Positions 12,446-22,756 of a stretch of DNA of 64,000 nucleotides are shown here, piece after piece. Source of the DNA: Opisthocomus hoazin (taxonomy: Eukaryota; Chordata; Aves; Opisthocomiformes; Opisthocomidae); NCBI RefSeq assembly GCF_030867145.1, contig NC_134443.1, forward strand, positions 1,674,001 to 1,738,000, written 5' to 3'. The translations under genes and the position numbers were made by a program. The notes under the pieces were generated by a model that did not search any database, was not told where the DNA came from, and saw only the letters and a list, made by a program, of their open reading frames with translations. Positions within the stretch are counted from its first letter, which is position 1. Each line of letters opens with the position of its first letter.

Positions 12446-14050
12446 CGCCTGGAAAAGTCACCGGCCTGACCTCACCGCCCCGGGTGCCACCCCGGCTCCC
12501 TCAGCGGTGACGTCTCCCACGGGCGCAGGGCTCGGCCGGGGCGGGCAGCGAGCGCGCCGGGTCCCCGAGCCACGCGCCGCGGGCGGCCCACGCGCCGCGG
12601 GGGGCTGGCACGAACCCCCCATCTCGCCGCCGTTTTAATGTTGCTGCTTTTGAGAGGGGAAAGGTGGTGGTGGTGGGGTTAAATAAAAATAAAAACCCAC
12701 CCCAGGGAGAGAAAGAGAAGCCGAATCGCCCAGAAAATGAATAAATATTTCAATTTGAGGAGCAATCACGGCGAGCGCTGGAAACGGGGGGAGAATGATG
12801 GCTTTCATTTAGAGAAGATACGGAAAATGATTTCGTGAGAAACGCAGAGCGATGGAACCCATTCAGCAGCTTCGTCTGCAGCGACACGAATGGCACCGAC
12901 CCCCCCCCGGCCCCCCCCGCGTCTGCACACACCGGCCCCAGCTCCGGCGAGCGGGAACCCCGAATTTTGCCCCCCCCAGGACCCCCCCCGCCCTGCCCCG
13001 AGCACGGCTCCTCTCCGACGCGGCAGCGAAACTTCGATGGCGGGGACGGCGGCGGGATGGGGCTGCTCGGGGGAGGGTCACCGGCTCCCCCACGCAGGGA
13101 TGTGACCCCCCCATCGCCACCGGAGCCCCCGGCCCCCGCCATCCGGCTCTCCCCTCGGCCGGAGCTGGGCCCCTCTCCTCGCCGAGACCCACATGGCACC
13201 GGGCGCTTTTGTTCCCGGGAGGGCAGCGGAGCCCCGCGGATTTTCCCAGAGCCCCACAGCAGGGGGGGGGGGAGCCTGGGATCGGCCCCCCCAGCCCCCT
13301 AAGAAGCTTTGCACGCTCCTTTTAAACCCCGGGTCGACTCGATTATTTATTTCCCCCCCCCCCATCTTCCTGGCATCTCAGCAACGCCGCCCCCTTAATT
13401 AAAAATTAGATTGGATTTTGCGGCGGGGAAGGAGCCGGAGGCCGCGCGGGGGCAATGCCCGGCTGCAGCCCCGCGGAGCCACGAGCGGGCTGAGACCTCG
13501 CGAGCTCGCCGCACGCGTGGCGCGCGCTGTCCCCGCTCCCCAGCACGGCGGGGCAGAGGCCGAGCTTCGGGGGTGTCGTGTGTGTCCCCCCCTCCCCGGC
13601 TCTGCTCCTCTTGCTCTGCGTGACCTTGGCCCCTGTGCCTCAGTTTCCCCCAGCGGGCACGGCGCAGCCCTTTGGGGGTCACATGGGGATTGGGAGGGGG
13701 GTTCGGGCTGCCCCCCGGCTTGCAGCAAGCGGAGGGGGGGGGAACAGGGTGCCCTGCGCTCCCCCCAGCCCCTCCCCCATGGGTCAGGAGCTGGGGGTCC
13801 CGGCTGCCCCCCCAGAGATCCCCACGGACAGACGGACGGCAGCTCCCTGCCAGCATCGCCGGGTCCCCCCGCCACCCCCAACCCCGGGTGTCCCCCCCCC
13901 AGCAGTTGGGGTGCCCGAGGCCTGGTCCCCACTTCTGGGGCACCTGACTGACCCTGGGGTCCCCTCGCCTGCCCCGGCACCCGCAACTTCCCGCGTACGG
14001 CAACTGCTGCCCGCCCCGCACCCCAGCTCCGGCAGCACCGGGACCGGGGT
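12446..14050. other. GC-rich non-coding DNA with one AT-rich island
   Basis: The AT-rich complex island at about 12635-12860 contains AATAAATATTTCAATTTGAG and GAAAATGATTTCGTGAG. The rest is GC-rich with C and G runs. A small AT-rich patch is at 13340-13425. No exon was recognised. Confidence 0.45.
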
Positions 14051-14455
14051 GGGGGGAGCAGCACCCACATTTTGGGGGGGGGACACACACGACACAAGAC
14101 CTCGACCCCAGACTGGGGCGTCCGACGGGACAAGAACCGGGGGGAACGCAGCCCCAGGGTGGGGAGAACGGGCCCCGGCTCCACCAGGACCCCCCAAAAA
14201 AGGGGGGAAAGGGGTGGGGGGGAAACCACCGGGACTGAGATGGGGGGAGCAGCACCCACATTTGGGGGGGGGACACACACACAACACGAGACCTCAACCC
14301 CAGACCGGGGTGTCCAGCAGGACCAGAACCGCGGGGAATGCAGCCCCGGGGTGGGGAGAACGGGCCCCGGCTCCATCAGGACCCCCCAAAAAAGGGGGGA
14401 AAAGGCGGCGGCGGGGGGGGGGGAGGAACCGTCGGGACCGAGATGGGGGGAGCAG
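14051..14455. repeat. Tandem duplication, 191-bp unit
   Basis: A block beginning GGGGGGAGCAGCACCCACAT at 14051 is repeated from 14242 with a few differences. A third, diverged start is at 14445. The unit spans about 191-203 bp. It lies just inside the putative first intron of the minus-strand gene. Confidence 0.85.
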
Positions 14456-14659
14456 CCCGCGGGCGGGCTCTCCTCCGCGCACCCACCCGCAGCGGGGAGC
14501 GGGGGGATCCCACCGACACCCGGATCCCCACCCACCCGGGTTCCCGGCGGGGGGGGGGGGGGTGAAGCCGCCCCCCCGCTCCCTCCACCCCGGGACCGGA
14601 GCCGCTGCCCGAGCCGCGGCGGGGGCTGGAGCGCTGCCCGCAGAGTTGGGACCCGCGCT

Positions 14660-14900
14660 CGGGGCTCTGCCGGTGCCCGGTGTCGGCACCCGGTGCCCGG
14701 TGCCGGTGCCGCTGCCCGGTGTCGGTACCCGGTGCCCGGTGTCGGTACTCGGTGTCGGTACCCGGTGCCCGGTGCTGCTGCCCGGTGCCCGGTGTCGGTA
14801 CCGGGTGTCGGTACCCGGTGCCGCTGCCCGGTGTCGGTACCCAGTGCCCGGTGCCCGGTGCCGCTGCCCGGTGCCCGCTGCCCGCTGCCCGGTGCCGGTA
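14660..14900. repeat. Minisatellite abutting a splice donor
   Basis: Repeats of CCCGGTGTCGGTA and CCCGGTGCCGCTG, 13-14 bp unit with 6-8 bp spacers. It begins a few bases from the 5' splice site of the minus-strand exon at 14906-14957. The donor context itself (GTGGGTACCGG) looks like part of the repeat. Confidence 0.85.
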
Positions 14901-14905
14901 CCCAC

Positions 14906-14957
14906 CTTGCCCGTGGCTATCGGCGAGAGTCAGCAGGCAGAGGAGGAGGATCCGCAT
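14906..14957 (-). CDS. KIRREL1: First coding exon (signal peptide), KIRREL1-like
   Basis: A minus-strand ATG at 14957 opens a 17-codon exon, MRILLLCLLTLADSHGQ, that ends in phase 1 at a good donor (CAAG|GTGGGT). It is a clean signal peptide inside a CpG island. It aligns without gaps to the start of human KIRREL1 as I remember it (MLSLLVWILTLSDTFSQ), with about half the residues identical and the same exon length and phase. KIRREL1 (NEPH1) is an Ig-superfamily adhesion receptor of the kidney slit diaphragm, with a long first intron in mammals. Downstream exons would lie to the left; none was recognised in 1-14.9 kb, so the gene must continue beyond the window. Alternative: the signal exon of another Ig-type receptor. 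I am confident in the exon, less so in the name. Confidence 0.5.
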
Positions 14958-15275
14958 GCTCCCGTCCCGGCCCCGCTCCCGGTCCAGCTCCCGGTCCCGG
15001 CCCGCGGGGGGTGGCCGCTGCCCCGCTCCCGCTCCCGCTCCCGGCCCCGGCCCCGTTAGCGCATGGCCCGGCCGGGGAAGGGCCGCGGGCTCCGCGCTGC
15101 TCCGCGCTGCTCCGCGCCCAGCCCCGGAGTGCGGGGCGGGGCGGGGGGCGGCAACGCGGGACGGGGGAGGGGTGGGGGGTGGGCGGGGAGGGGGTGGGGG
15201 GGTGCGTGTCGGGGTGCGCGGGCGGGGACGCGCCGGGGCGCGGGCACGGGTGAGGGGAGGGGGTGCGCGCGTGGT
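14958..15275 (-). promoter_or_regulatory. CpG-island promoter of the minus-strand gene
   Basis: Extremely GC- and CpG-rich sequence directly upstream of the ATG at 14957. It has many GC boxes (GGGGCGGGGC type at about 15134-15150) and no TATA box. The 5' UTR and start site probably lie here. The island is cut off abruptly by a minisatellite from about 15276. Confidence 0.5.
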
Positions 15276-16540
15276 GGGGGGCGTTACATGTATGTTGGGG
15301 TGTGTCATGTGCGTGTTGGAGGGGGTTACATGCATGTTGGGGGGTGTTATGTGCGTTGGGGGTGTTACATGCATGTTGGGGGCATTACATGCATGTTGGG
15401 GGGTGTTACATGCATGTTGGGGTGTGTTATGTGCGTGTTGGGGCTGTTACGTGCATGTTGGAGGCGTTACATGCATGTTGGGGGGTGTTATATGCATGTT
15501 GGGGGGGTTACATGCATGTTGGGGGCATTACACGCATGTTTGAGTCTGTTATATGCATGTTGGGGGGCGTTACATGCACTTTGAGGGGTGTTATGTGCAC
15601 GTTGGGCAGCGTTACATGCATGTTGGGGGTGTTACATGCAAGTTGGGGGCATTACATGCATGTTGGAGTGTGTCATATGCACGTAGGGTGTTATATGCCT
15701 GTTGGGGGTGTTATATGCATGTAGGGGGTGTTTCATGCATGTTGGGGTGTGTGGTTGCATGTTTGTGCATGTTGGGATGCGTCTGTGCATGGTGGGCTGC
15801 ATGAGTGCTTGTTGGGGTCCATACATGTGTGCTGGGATGTGTGTCTGCATGCATGTGCATGTTCGGGGACATTTCATGCATGTTGAGGGGTGTTGCACGC
15901 ATGTTGGGGTGTGTTATATGCGTGGTGGGGTGTTATATGCATGATGGGGTGCATACATGCATGTTGGGGTGTGTCACATGTATGTTGGGCTGTGTACATG
16001 CATGTTGGGGTGTGTGTTTGCAGGTGTGTGCGTGGTGGGCTGTGTGAAGGGTTTGTTGGGGTCCATACATGTGTGTTGGGGTGTGTGCTTGCGTGTGTGT
16101 GTGTTGGGGTGTGTTATATGCATGTTGGGGCTTTGCATGTTGGGGTGAATACATGCATGTTGGGGTGTTACATGCGTATTGGGCCATGTACATGTATGTT
16201 GGGGGTGTGTTTGCATGTGTGTGCATGTTGGGGTGTGTACATGTGTATTGGAGTGTGTGTATGGATGTTGGGGCATGTTACATACCTGTTGGAGTGTGCA
16301 TTTGCATGTGTGTGAATGTTGGGCCGTGTACATGCGTGTTGAGGCTGTGTACCCACGTGTTGTTTTGCACTCCGGGGTGTTTGCACGCGTGTGCATGCGT
16401 GTCGGGGCGCCTGTGTTTGTGTGTGCATGTTGGGGTGGGGTTTTTTGTGTGTTGGCGTGCTGGTGTGCCTGCCCGTGTTCCCACACTGCTGTGCACGTGT
16501 GTGCACGCGTGTTGGGCTGTGTACCCGTGCATGAGCATGG
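15276..16540. repeat. Large minisatellite, about 19-21 bp unit
   Basis: About 60 copies of GTTACATGCATGTTGGGGG. Variants in the right half (GTGTGTGCATGTTGGGGTG) are more diverged. It starts directly upstream of the CpG-island promoter of the minus-strand gene. Met/Cys/His/Gly-rich frames through it are repeat artefacts. Confidence 0.92.
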
Positions 16541-16611
16541 CAGGAGGGGTTCGTGCTCCTGTGGGCACGCGTGTTGGCCGGCTGCGCGTCTCTGCGTGCG
16601 GCTGGCTGGGT

Positions 16612-16800
16612 GCGGGCGCCCACCCGGGACCCCGCAGCACCCACCTAGGACCCCTCAGCACCCACCCGGGACCCCTCAGCGCCCACCCGCGACCCCTCAG
16701 TGCCCACCCAGGACCCCTCAGCATCCACCCGAGACCCCGCAGCACCCACCTAGGACCCCTCAGCACCCACCTGGGACCCCTCAGCACCCACCCAGAGCAG
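16612..16800. repeat. Minisatellite, about 21-bp unit
   Basis: About nine copies of CACCCACCCGGGACCCCTCAG with small changes. Confidence 0.88.
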
Positions 16801-19484
16801 ACCCCCCCCCCGCCAGCCTTCCCTGTCGCCATTTCCCTGCCCAAACTTCCCCAGCTCCGGCTCCAGGCCCTGGGCTCCCCCCTCGGCTCCCTGCTCGGGG
16901 GGGCTCCAGGCTCCCTCTTCTTCCTCGGGGCCTTCCTCCAGCTGCAGCTTTTCTCCCAGCAGCACCCAGGGACCCCCTTGGACTGAGCCAGGGACCCCCA
17001 AACCCCTCCCGGCACAGCCCCCGGCGGCACCGGGAGCCTTCGTGGCGACTGCGCCGGGCTCCGGAGCAAGCCGAGACGGATGATGGCAATAAAAAGAGAT
17101 GAAAATAAAAGATGTTTTATTAAAACTAATAACGGCGGCTCTCCCCGGGTGGGCGACGCAGGTGGGGTCCGGGGAGGGGGTCGGTGGGGGGAGCCCCGTG
17201 CCTGGGCATCACCCCAAATCCAGCCAACCCTCGGCGCTGGGGGTCTCCAGGGGGGCTGGGGGTGCCCGGAGGAGTGGGAGTAGGAGAGGAGAAATCTGAG
17301 GGAGTTAGCGGAGCGCGGAGGAAGGGGAGCGAGGTCAGGGGGGAGCCGGGAATTTGCTGACGGGGGGAGAGGAGCGAGCGGCCGCGTGGGTTGCTGGGGA
17401 GCGGGGTCACCCGGGGCAGGGGCAACGGGGGACCCCCGAGCCCCCCAAACCTTGGGCAAAGTCCCCCATGGGCCAGCTTGACGTTCAGCCCATCACACCC
17501 GGGCGTCGGGGCGAGTCGAGCATCACCATGGCCGCGGCGCGCGCCGGCCAGCGCGGCCTTGGGGACATCCTTCGCCGCCACGGTCCCCCGCGGCGCGAGG
17601 CGTCCCTCGTCCCGCGCTGTCCCGCCGGTGGTCCCCGGGCTGCAGGGGGGGTACCCAGCACCCCCCAGCACCGCGCGGGGCCGCGCCTGGCATCGCCCAT
17701 TTGTTTTCTCCCGCTCGGCGAGCGCCGGAGGCGGAACGGGATCTCCCGCGGCGCGCGGCGAACGCCCATCTGCGCCGATAATTATCAGGCTCATAACGAT
17801 ATTTACCCAGAGCCTGGCGTCTCCGAGCGGCTTCCAGAACCCGTTCGGAGGCGGCCGCTCGCCTCCCCTCGTTACCGACGAGGCGCTGGAGCGGAATGGC
17901 TAACGAAGCCGCTCGTTAGCCGGCCCCGGGTCGGGACCGGGGGTCTCCAGGGGGGGTTGCGGTGCTCCCGCCGAGGTGGGATGGCGAGGAAGGGATTTCG
18001 CTTCCCGCTCGCTGGGGTGCAGCAGCGGGGAGCAGAAAAATAATATCTTGTGATATTTTTTGGCTGATGAAAAGCGCCGCGGCGGGGCAAGGCGGGCGAA
18101 TTCCCCGCTTCACCGGTGCCCGGGCCGGAGGGTTCTAACCCCCAGCCCTGCAGACCCACGTCAGGTCTCTTTATTGGTATGATTATTATTTTTTGGGGGG
18201 GGAAAAAAGCAATTTTCCTGCCGGCGCGCCCTCCGTTCCGCGGTCATTGTCGGCCTTCCCGGAGCGGTGGGAGCCGCTCGCCCGCCTCGGCGGGTGCCGA
18301 CGTGCACAGAGCTGCGGGAAACTCGATTTCCAAAGGAACGGCAGCTTCTCCCCGGCCTCCTTCCCCCCTGCCAGTAACTCCTGGGCTGGTTTAAAACCTC
18401 TTTCACAAGCGGGTTAAAGCCACGGGGATAAAGGAGACGGGGTGAGAAGGGGACTGGGGAGAGGGGAGCTGCCGGGATTGCGCTTGGCAGGCTCAGCCCT
18501 ATAGTAGACATCAAAGCATCCCCGCAGAAAGCCGGGTGCCAAACCCCCTGCAACTCGCTGAGGTTGATTTTCTTTAATTCATTTATTTTTTTGGAGCACG
18601 GGTGAGTCCCGGGGCGAGATGCTTGAGGCGAGAGACCAGCCCCAGAGCAGCTCCCCAGGGGACCAGGGGCTCTGGCTTCCCCGTCCCGTTTCGGGGTGGG
18701 TGCTGGGTGCCAGCCGGGCGCTGGGTGCCAGCTCGCAGCTGGTCCTCACGGAGGCATTTGCTAAAGGGACCCCAAGCAGATGGGGACGTGCCGGAGAGCC
18801 CCGGCGGGGCCGGCGTGCCGGAGCATCCATCGCCACCTCCATCGCCGCCGTTCTCAGCCGCGCCGCGGCCGAGGCAGCCGGACGGGGCAGGCAGCACCCT
18901 GGATCCGGCCACAGGCAGCGGGTGACGGTGACCCAGCTCTGTCCCAGCCATTGGGACCCCATCCCCAGCACCCCAAACGGCTCGGCCAGCCCCCCACAGT
19001 GCCTTGGACTAATCCTGCGCCGGGGGAAAATCCGCTCTCCTTCCCCCCTGGCCCCAGCCGGCGGCCGAGGGCTGAGCCTGCACTAATCCTGTCCCCGTCA
19101 CCCGCTGCCTGCGCTGCCCGTCCTTCCCCGGCTTCTTCCCAGCAGCGCAATCGGCCTTTCCTCCATGAAGGGCTCCTCAAGACACGGACCGGTCCCTTTG
19201 CCCCTCGGTGCCTCAGTTTCCCCATCTCCCAAATCCTGCCGCTCCCTGGTGCCGGGCTCAAGCAAGCAGAACGGATTTGGGTGTCGTGGGGTGAAACGGG
19301 GGACACAACCTCACCCAGCAGCTCTGGTCTCATCCCTCGGTGCAGGGCCAGGCGCCGGATTTGGCCCAAACGCCACCTCCAGCATCACCCTGGGGTCGGT
19401 CCAGCCCCGGCTCCGAGCATCGCCTCCCTCTGCCCCACCCGGCACCAGCGTGAGCCGCCGTCACCGGAGTGCCACCGCCTTTAA
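16801..19484. other. Intergenic DNA with AT-rich islands, no gene seen
   Basis: GC-rich unique DNA with AT-rich complex patches at about 17080-17145 (AATAAAAGATGTTTTATTA), 17765-17825 (GATAATTATCAGGCTCATAA), 18035-18075 and 18160-18220. These may be regulatory islands upstream of the minus-strand gene. No exon was recognised on either strand. Confidence 0.4.
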
Positions 19485-19720
19485 TATTTATTTTTTACCT
19501 CCCCCTCGCACTAATTTCTGGCGTGTGCTTACATCTTCTAACGAGGGTTGTATTTGCCGTGTTTGTTTGTTTGCCTCCCGGGCTCCGCTCTCGGACAGAG
19601 GTGCTAATAAAGCCGACATCTGTCACCGGGGATTAGATCGTGTGCTTGTTAACACACTGTTTCCTTTAAATAAATAATTGTCCCCCAAACCGGCATTCAA
19701 TTATTAAAGCAAACACTGGC
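19485..19720. promoter_or_regulatory. Candidate conserved non-coding element
   Basis: About 235 bp of AT-rich complex sequence. It contains TTTAATATTTATTTTTTACC, GTTTGTTTGTTTGC, TTTAAATAAATAATTG and CAATTATTAAAGC. It is non-coding and sharply bounded by GC-rich DNA. The regulatory role is inferred. Confidence 0.4.
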
Positions 19721-19834
19721 GCAGGCCTGGCACGCGGGTGACGGGCGAGCGGGGCTCCCGTGGGTACCTGGCAGGGCGGCCGGAGTGGCCTTCGCACAGG
19801 AGCAGATACAGGAGCATCCCCACGGAGACCTGTC

Positions 19835-20290
19835 CCCGTTCCAGTCCCCGTCCCCGTCCCCATCCCCAACCCCACCCCATCCCCAACCCCATCCCCATCC
19901 CCAACCCCATCCCCATCCTCAACCCCACCCCAATCCCCAACCCCATCCCCATCCCCATCCCCTTCCCCTTCCCCAGCTCCATTCCCATCCCCAACCCTAC
20001 CCCAATCCCCAACCCCATCCCCATCCCCACCCCCATCCCATCCCCATCCCAATCCCTATCCCCAACCCCATCCCCATCCCCAGCCCCACCCCAATCCCCA
20101 TCCCCATCCTTGTCCCTGTCCCCATCCCCAACCCCATCCCCAACCCCATCCCCATCCCCAACCCCATCCCACCCCCATCCCCATCGCCATCGCCATCCCC
20201 ATCCCTATCCCCATCCCCATCCCATCCCCATCCCCATCCCCATCCCCATCTCCATCCCATCCCCATCCCCATCCCCATCCCAATCCCATC
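19835..20290. repeat. C-rich short tandem repeat, 6-bp unit
   Basis: Runs of CCCCAT with CCCCAA and CCCCAC variants. It reads as Pro/His/Ile/Ser frames on + and Gly/Met/Asp frames on -, both repeat artefacts. Confidence 0.92.
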
Positions 20291-20985
20291 CCCTCCGCGG
20301 GGCCAAATCCAGTTCTCCCACCGCGGTTCGCTGTGCGGCATCCCCGTCTCCCATTAAACCCCCTGCTCTCGCACATGAATTTTCCTCCCCCCTCCCAGAA
20401 TTCGCCGCCCTCCAGGACTGATTTAATTGCCCCCGTCGCGGGCTGCGCCTCGTCACGGCGAAGGCGCTTCCCCATCCCGTCACCCCACGAGGTCGAGCCG
20501 TGCTTAACGTATTATTTTAATCAGCTCCGCTCCGGGAAGGAGAGACGGAGCAAAGAGATTCCCTGCGAGCCGCTGCCATTCCCGCGCGCCGGCGGCGGGG
20601 AGAGGGACGGGGAAACCGGAGCAGTCCCCTCCCGGGGCTCGTGACTTCGCGCTTCGCCTCTGCGCCGGGTCACGCTCCTCGGGCGATGCTTTAATTACGC
20701 CCAGGACCTGGTGGAAATGCGGTTCTCGGCGCTCGAGAGGTGGAGAGCAACCCCGGGCTGCTGGCAGGGGGGGTTCAGGGGTGCTGGGGGAGACGGCAGC
20801 GCGCGCTTGCCGGGCGATGATTAGAACGGCCGTAAAACACGCGGCCGGCGCAGCGTGCCGTGGCCTGGAGCGCGGGGCTGCCACGGGGACGCTTGGGGTG
20901 TCCGGGGCGCGGGGGGAGCGTTGGCGGGGTCGGGGAACCCCCTCTGACTCCCTCCCGCAACGGGCTGGGAGCGGGTGCTGCTTCC
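20291..20985. other. Single-copy intergenic DNA
   Basis: Contains a moderately AT-rich complex patch at about 20505-20530 and CpG-rich unique sequence (20540-20960). No exon was recognised. Confidence 0.4.
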
Positions 20986-20989
20986 CCGG

Positions 20990-21975
20990 GTATCGCTGCG
21001 GGGAGCTGAGGGATTCCGGGATTGCTGCGGGATCCCAGGATTGCCGCAGGATCCCGGGATCCCAGGATTGCTGCAGGACCCCGGGACTGCCACCTGAACC
21101 CGGGATTGCTGCGGGACCTCCGGATCGCTGTGGGACCCTGGGATCACTGCGGGATCCTGGGTATCGCTGCGGGGAGCTGCGGGATCCCGGGATTGCTGTG
21201 GAACCGGGGGATTGCTGCAGGACCCCAGGATCACTGCGGGACCCTGGGATTGCTGCAGGACCCTGGGATTGCTGCCTGATCCTGGGATTGCTGCAGGACC
21301 CCAGGATCACTGCGGGACCCTGGGATTGCTGCAGGACCCTGGGATTGCTGCCTGATCCTGGGATTGCTGCAGGACCCCAGGATTGCTGCGGGACCCTGGG
21401 ATTGCTGCGGGACCCCGGGATTGCTGCCTGATCCTGGGATTGCTGCAGGACCCCAGGATTGCTGCGGGACCCCGGGATCCCGGCATTGCTGCAGGACCCT
21501 GGGATCACTGCAGGACCCTGGGATTGCTGCAGGACCTCAGGATCACTGTGGGACCCTGGGATCGCTGCCTGACCCTGGGATCGCTGCAGGACCCCGGGAT
21601 CTCTGCGGGACCCTGGGATTGCGGCTGGACCCCAGGATCACTGCGGGACCCCAGGATTGCTGCGGGACCCCGGGATCCCAGCATTGCTGCAGGACCCCGG
21701 GATTGCTGCAGGACCTCGGGATTCCTGCCTCACCCCAGGATCATTGCAGGACCCCAAGATCGCTGCCTGACCCTGGGATTGCTGTGGGACCCCGGGATCA
21801 CTACGGGACCCTGGGATCACTGTGGGACCCCAGGATTGCTGCAGGACCTCAGGACCACTGTGGGACCCTGGGATCGCTGCCTGACCCTGGGATCGCTGCG
21901 GGACCCCGGGATCTCTGCGGGACCCTGGGATTCCTGCGGGACCCCAGGATGGCGGCGGGACCCCAGGATGGCTGC
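20990..21975. repeat. Minisatellite, about 19-bp unit
   Basis: About 50 copies of GGGATTGCTGCAGGACCCT, with GGATCACTGCGGGACCC variants. Longer runs of the same variants recur, suggesting multi-unit duplications. All three + frames stay open and give Gly/Leu/Asp/Cys peptides by repeat chance. Confidence 0.92.
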
Positions 21976-22184
21976 CCGGCTGGTGCCATGCCTGGAAGCA
22001 GGGTGCTGAGCACCCCGGGGTGGGCACAGCCCCTCTGGGACCAGCGCATGGGGCAGACCAGGATCCATCCCGCCTGGTACCCAGCGGCTGTCGGCCGGGG
22101 CAGCACCGGGGACGCGCTGGGGCTGAAACGTCACGGCGAAGCGAAACCCTCGGGTGTCCTGGCAGGGCTCGCCTTCCCGATCGC

Positions 22185-22450
22185 CCTGATTTGCCCAGGC
22201 CTAATTCATAAATCAGCAGGCGCGAGTAATTTCCCCAGGAGAGCATTTAGACGGGAGATTGAATGAGTAATTTACTGGGAACATTAAGACGGCACCAGAT
22301 AACTTATTTATGAGAACTTTTTGACAGATCTGCCACTCAATAATTTATGCCACGCAGCATTTAGTCAGGGTCACCAGTAAATAATTCACTTATTACAAAC
22401 TATAGAAGGTTTTACGAGACGCTGAATTATTATCTCGCAACAGTTTCGGG
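22185..22450. promoter_or_regulatory. Strong candidate conserved non-coding element
   Basis: About 265 bp of AT-rich complex sequence, including GGCCTAATTCATAAATCAGC, GAGTAATTTACTGGGAAC, CAATAATTTATGCC and GTAAATAATTCACTTATTAC. No coding frame or repeat. It marks the border between the minisatellite-rich left half and the receptor cluster. Enhancer function is inferred from composition. Confidence 0.45.
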
Positions 22451-22756
22451 GCCGTAAGTACGAAACTGATGATGTCCCGGTAACGGAGGTGTCCCGGGAT
22501 CGGGTGTGCTGAGACCCGACGCCGCGGCACGCTCGGTGCAGGGGCTGCGCCGGGATGGGTTTCGGTTCTGCCAGGTGCCGGGGGGCCGCGGTGGGCTCCG
22601 GGAGGAAGCGGCCTTGCTGCGTTTTGGGGAAGCTGCTTGTGGAACGGATGAGGAAACTGGGTTTCCCCTCGCATCCTTGAAGGGCTTTTGTTCAAGCAGT
22701 CTTGGCTTTCCCTGGGTGGGGAAACTGAGGCAGAGCCACCGATGCCGAAGCCTTGC

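Noticed and set aside
11455-12510. 351-residue Pro/Ser/Gln frame resembling a low-complexity protein
   Set aside because: Most of it is the 12050-12445 minisatellite, and the rest has no recognisable domain.
13395-14535. 300-378 residue minus-strand frames near the KIRREL1-like exon
   Set aside because: They cover the 191-bp tandem duplication and GC-rich sequence. They show no Ig-domain signature, so they were not accepted as further exons.
15263-16986. Several 80-305 residue Met/Cys/His/Gly frames on both strands
   Set aside because: All are readings of the 19-21 bp minisatellite in different frames.
19738-20644. Pro/His/Ser-rich frames of up to 294 residues
   Set aside because: They are explained by the CCCCAT short tandem repeat.
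20504-22266. Frames of 300-334 residues through the 20.99-21.98 kb array
   Set aside because: The 19-bp unit keeps all three frames open; there is no independent coding evidence.
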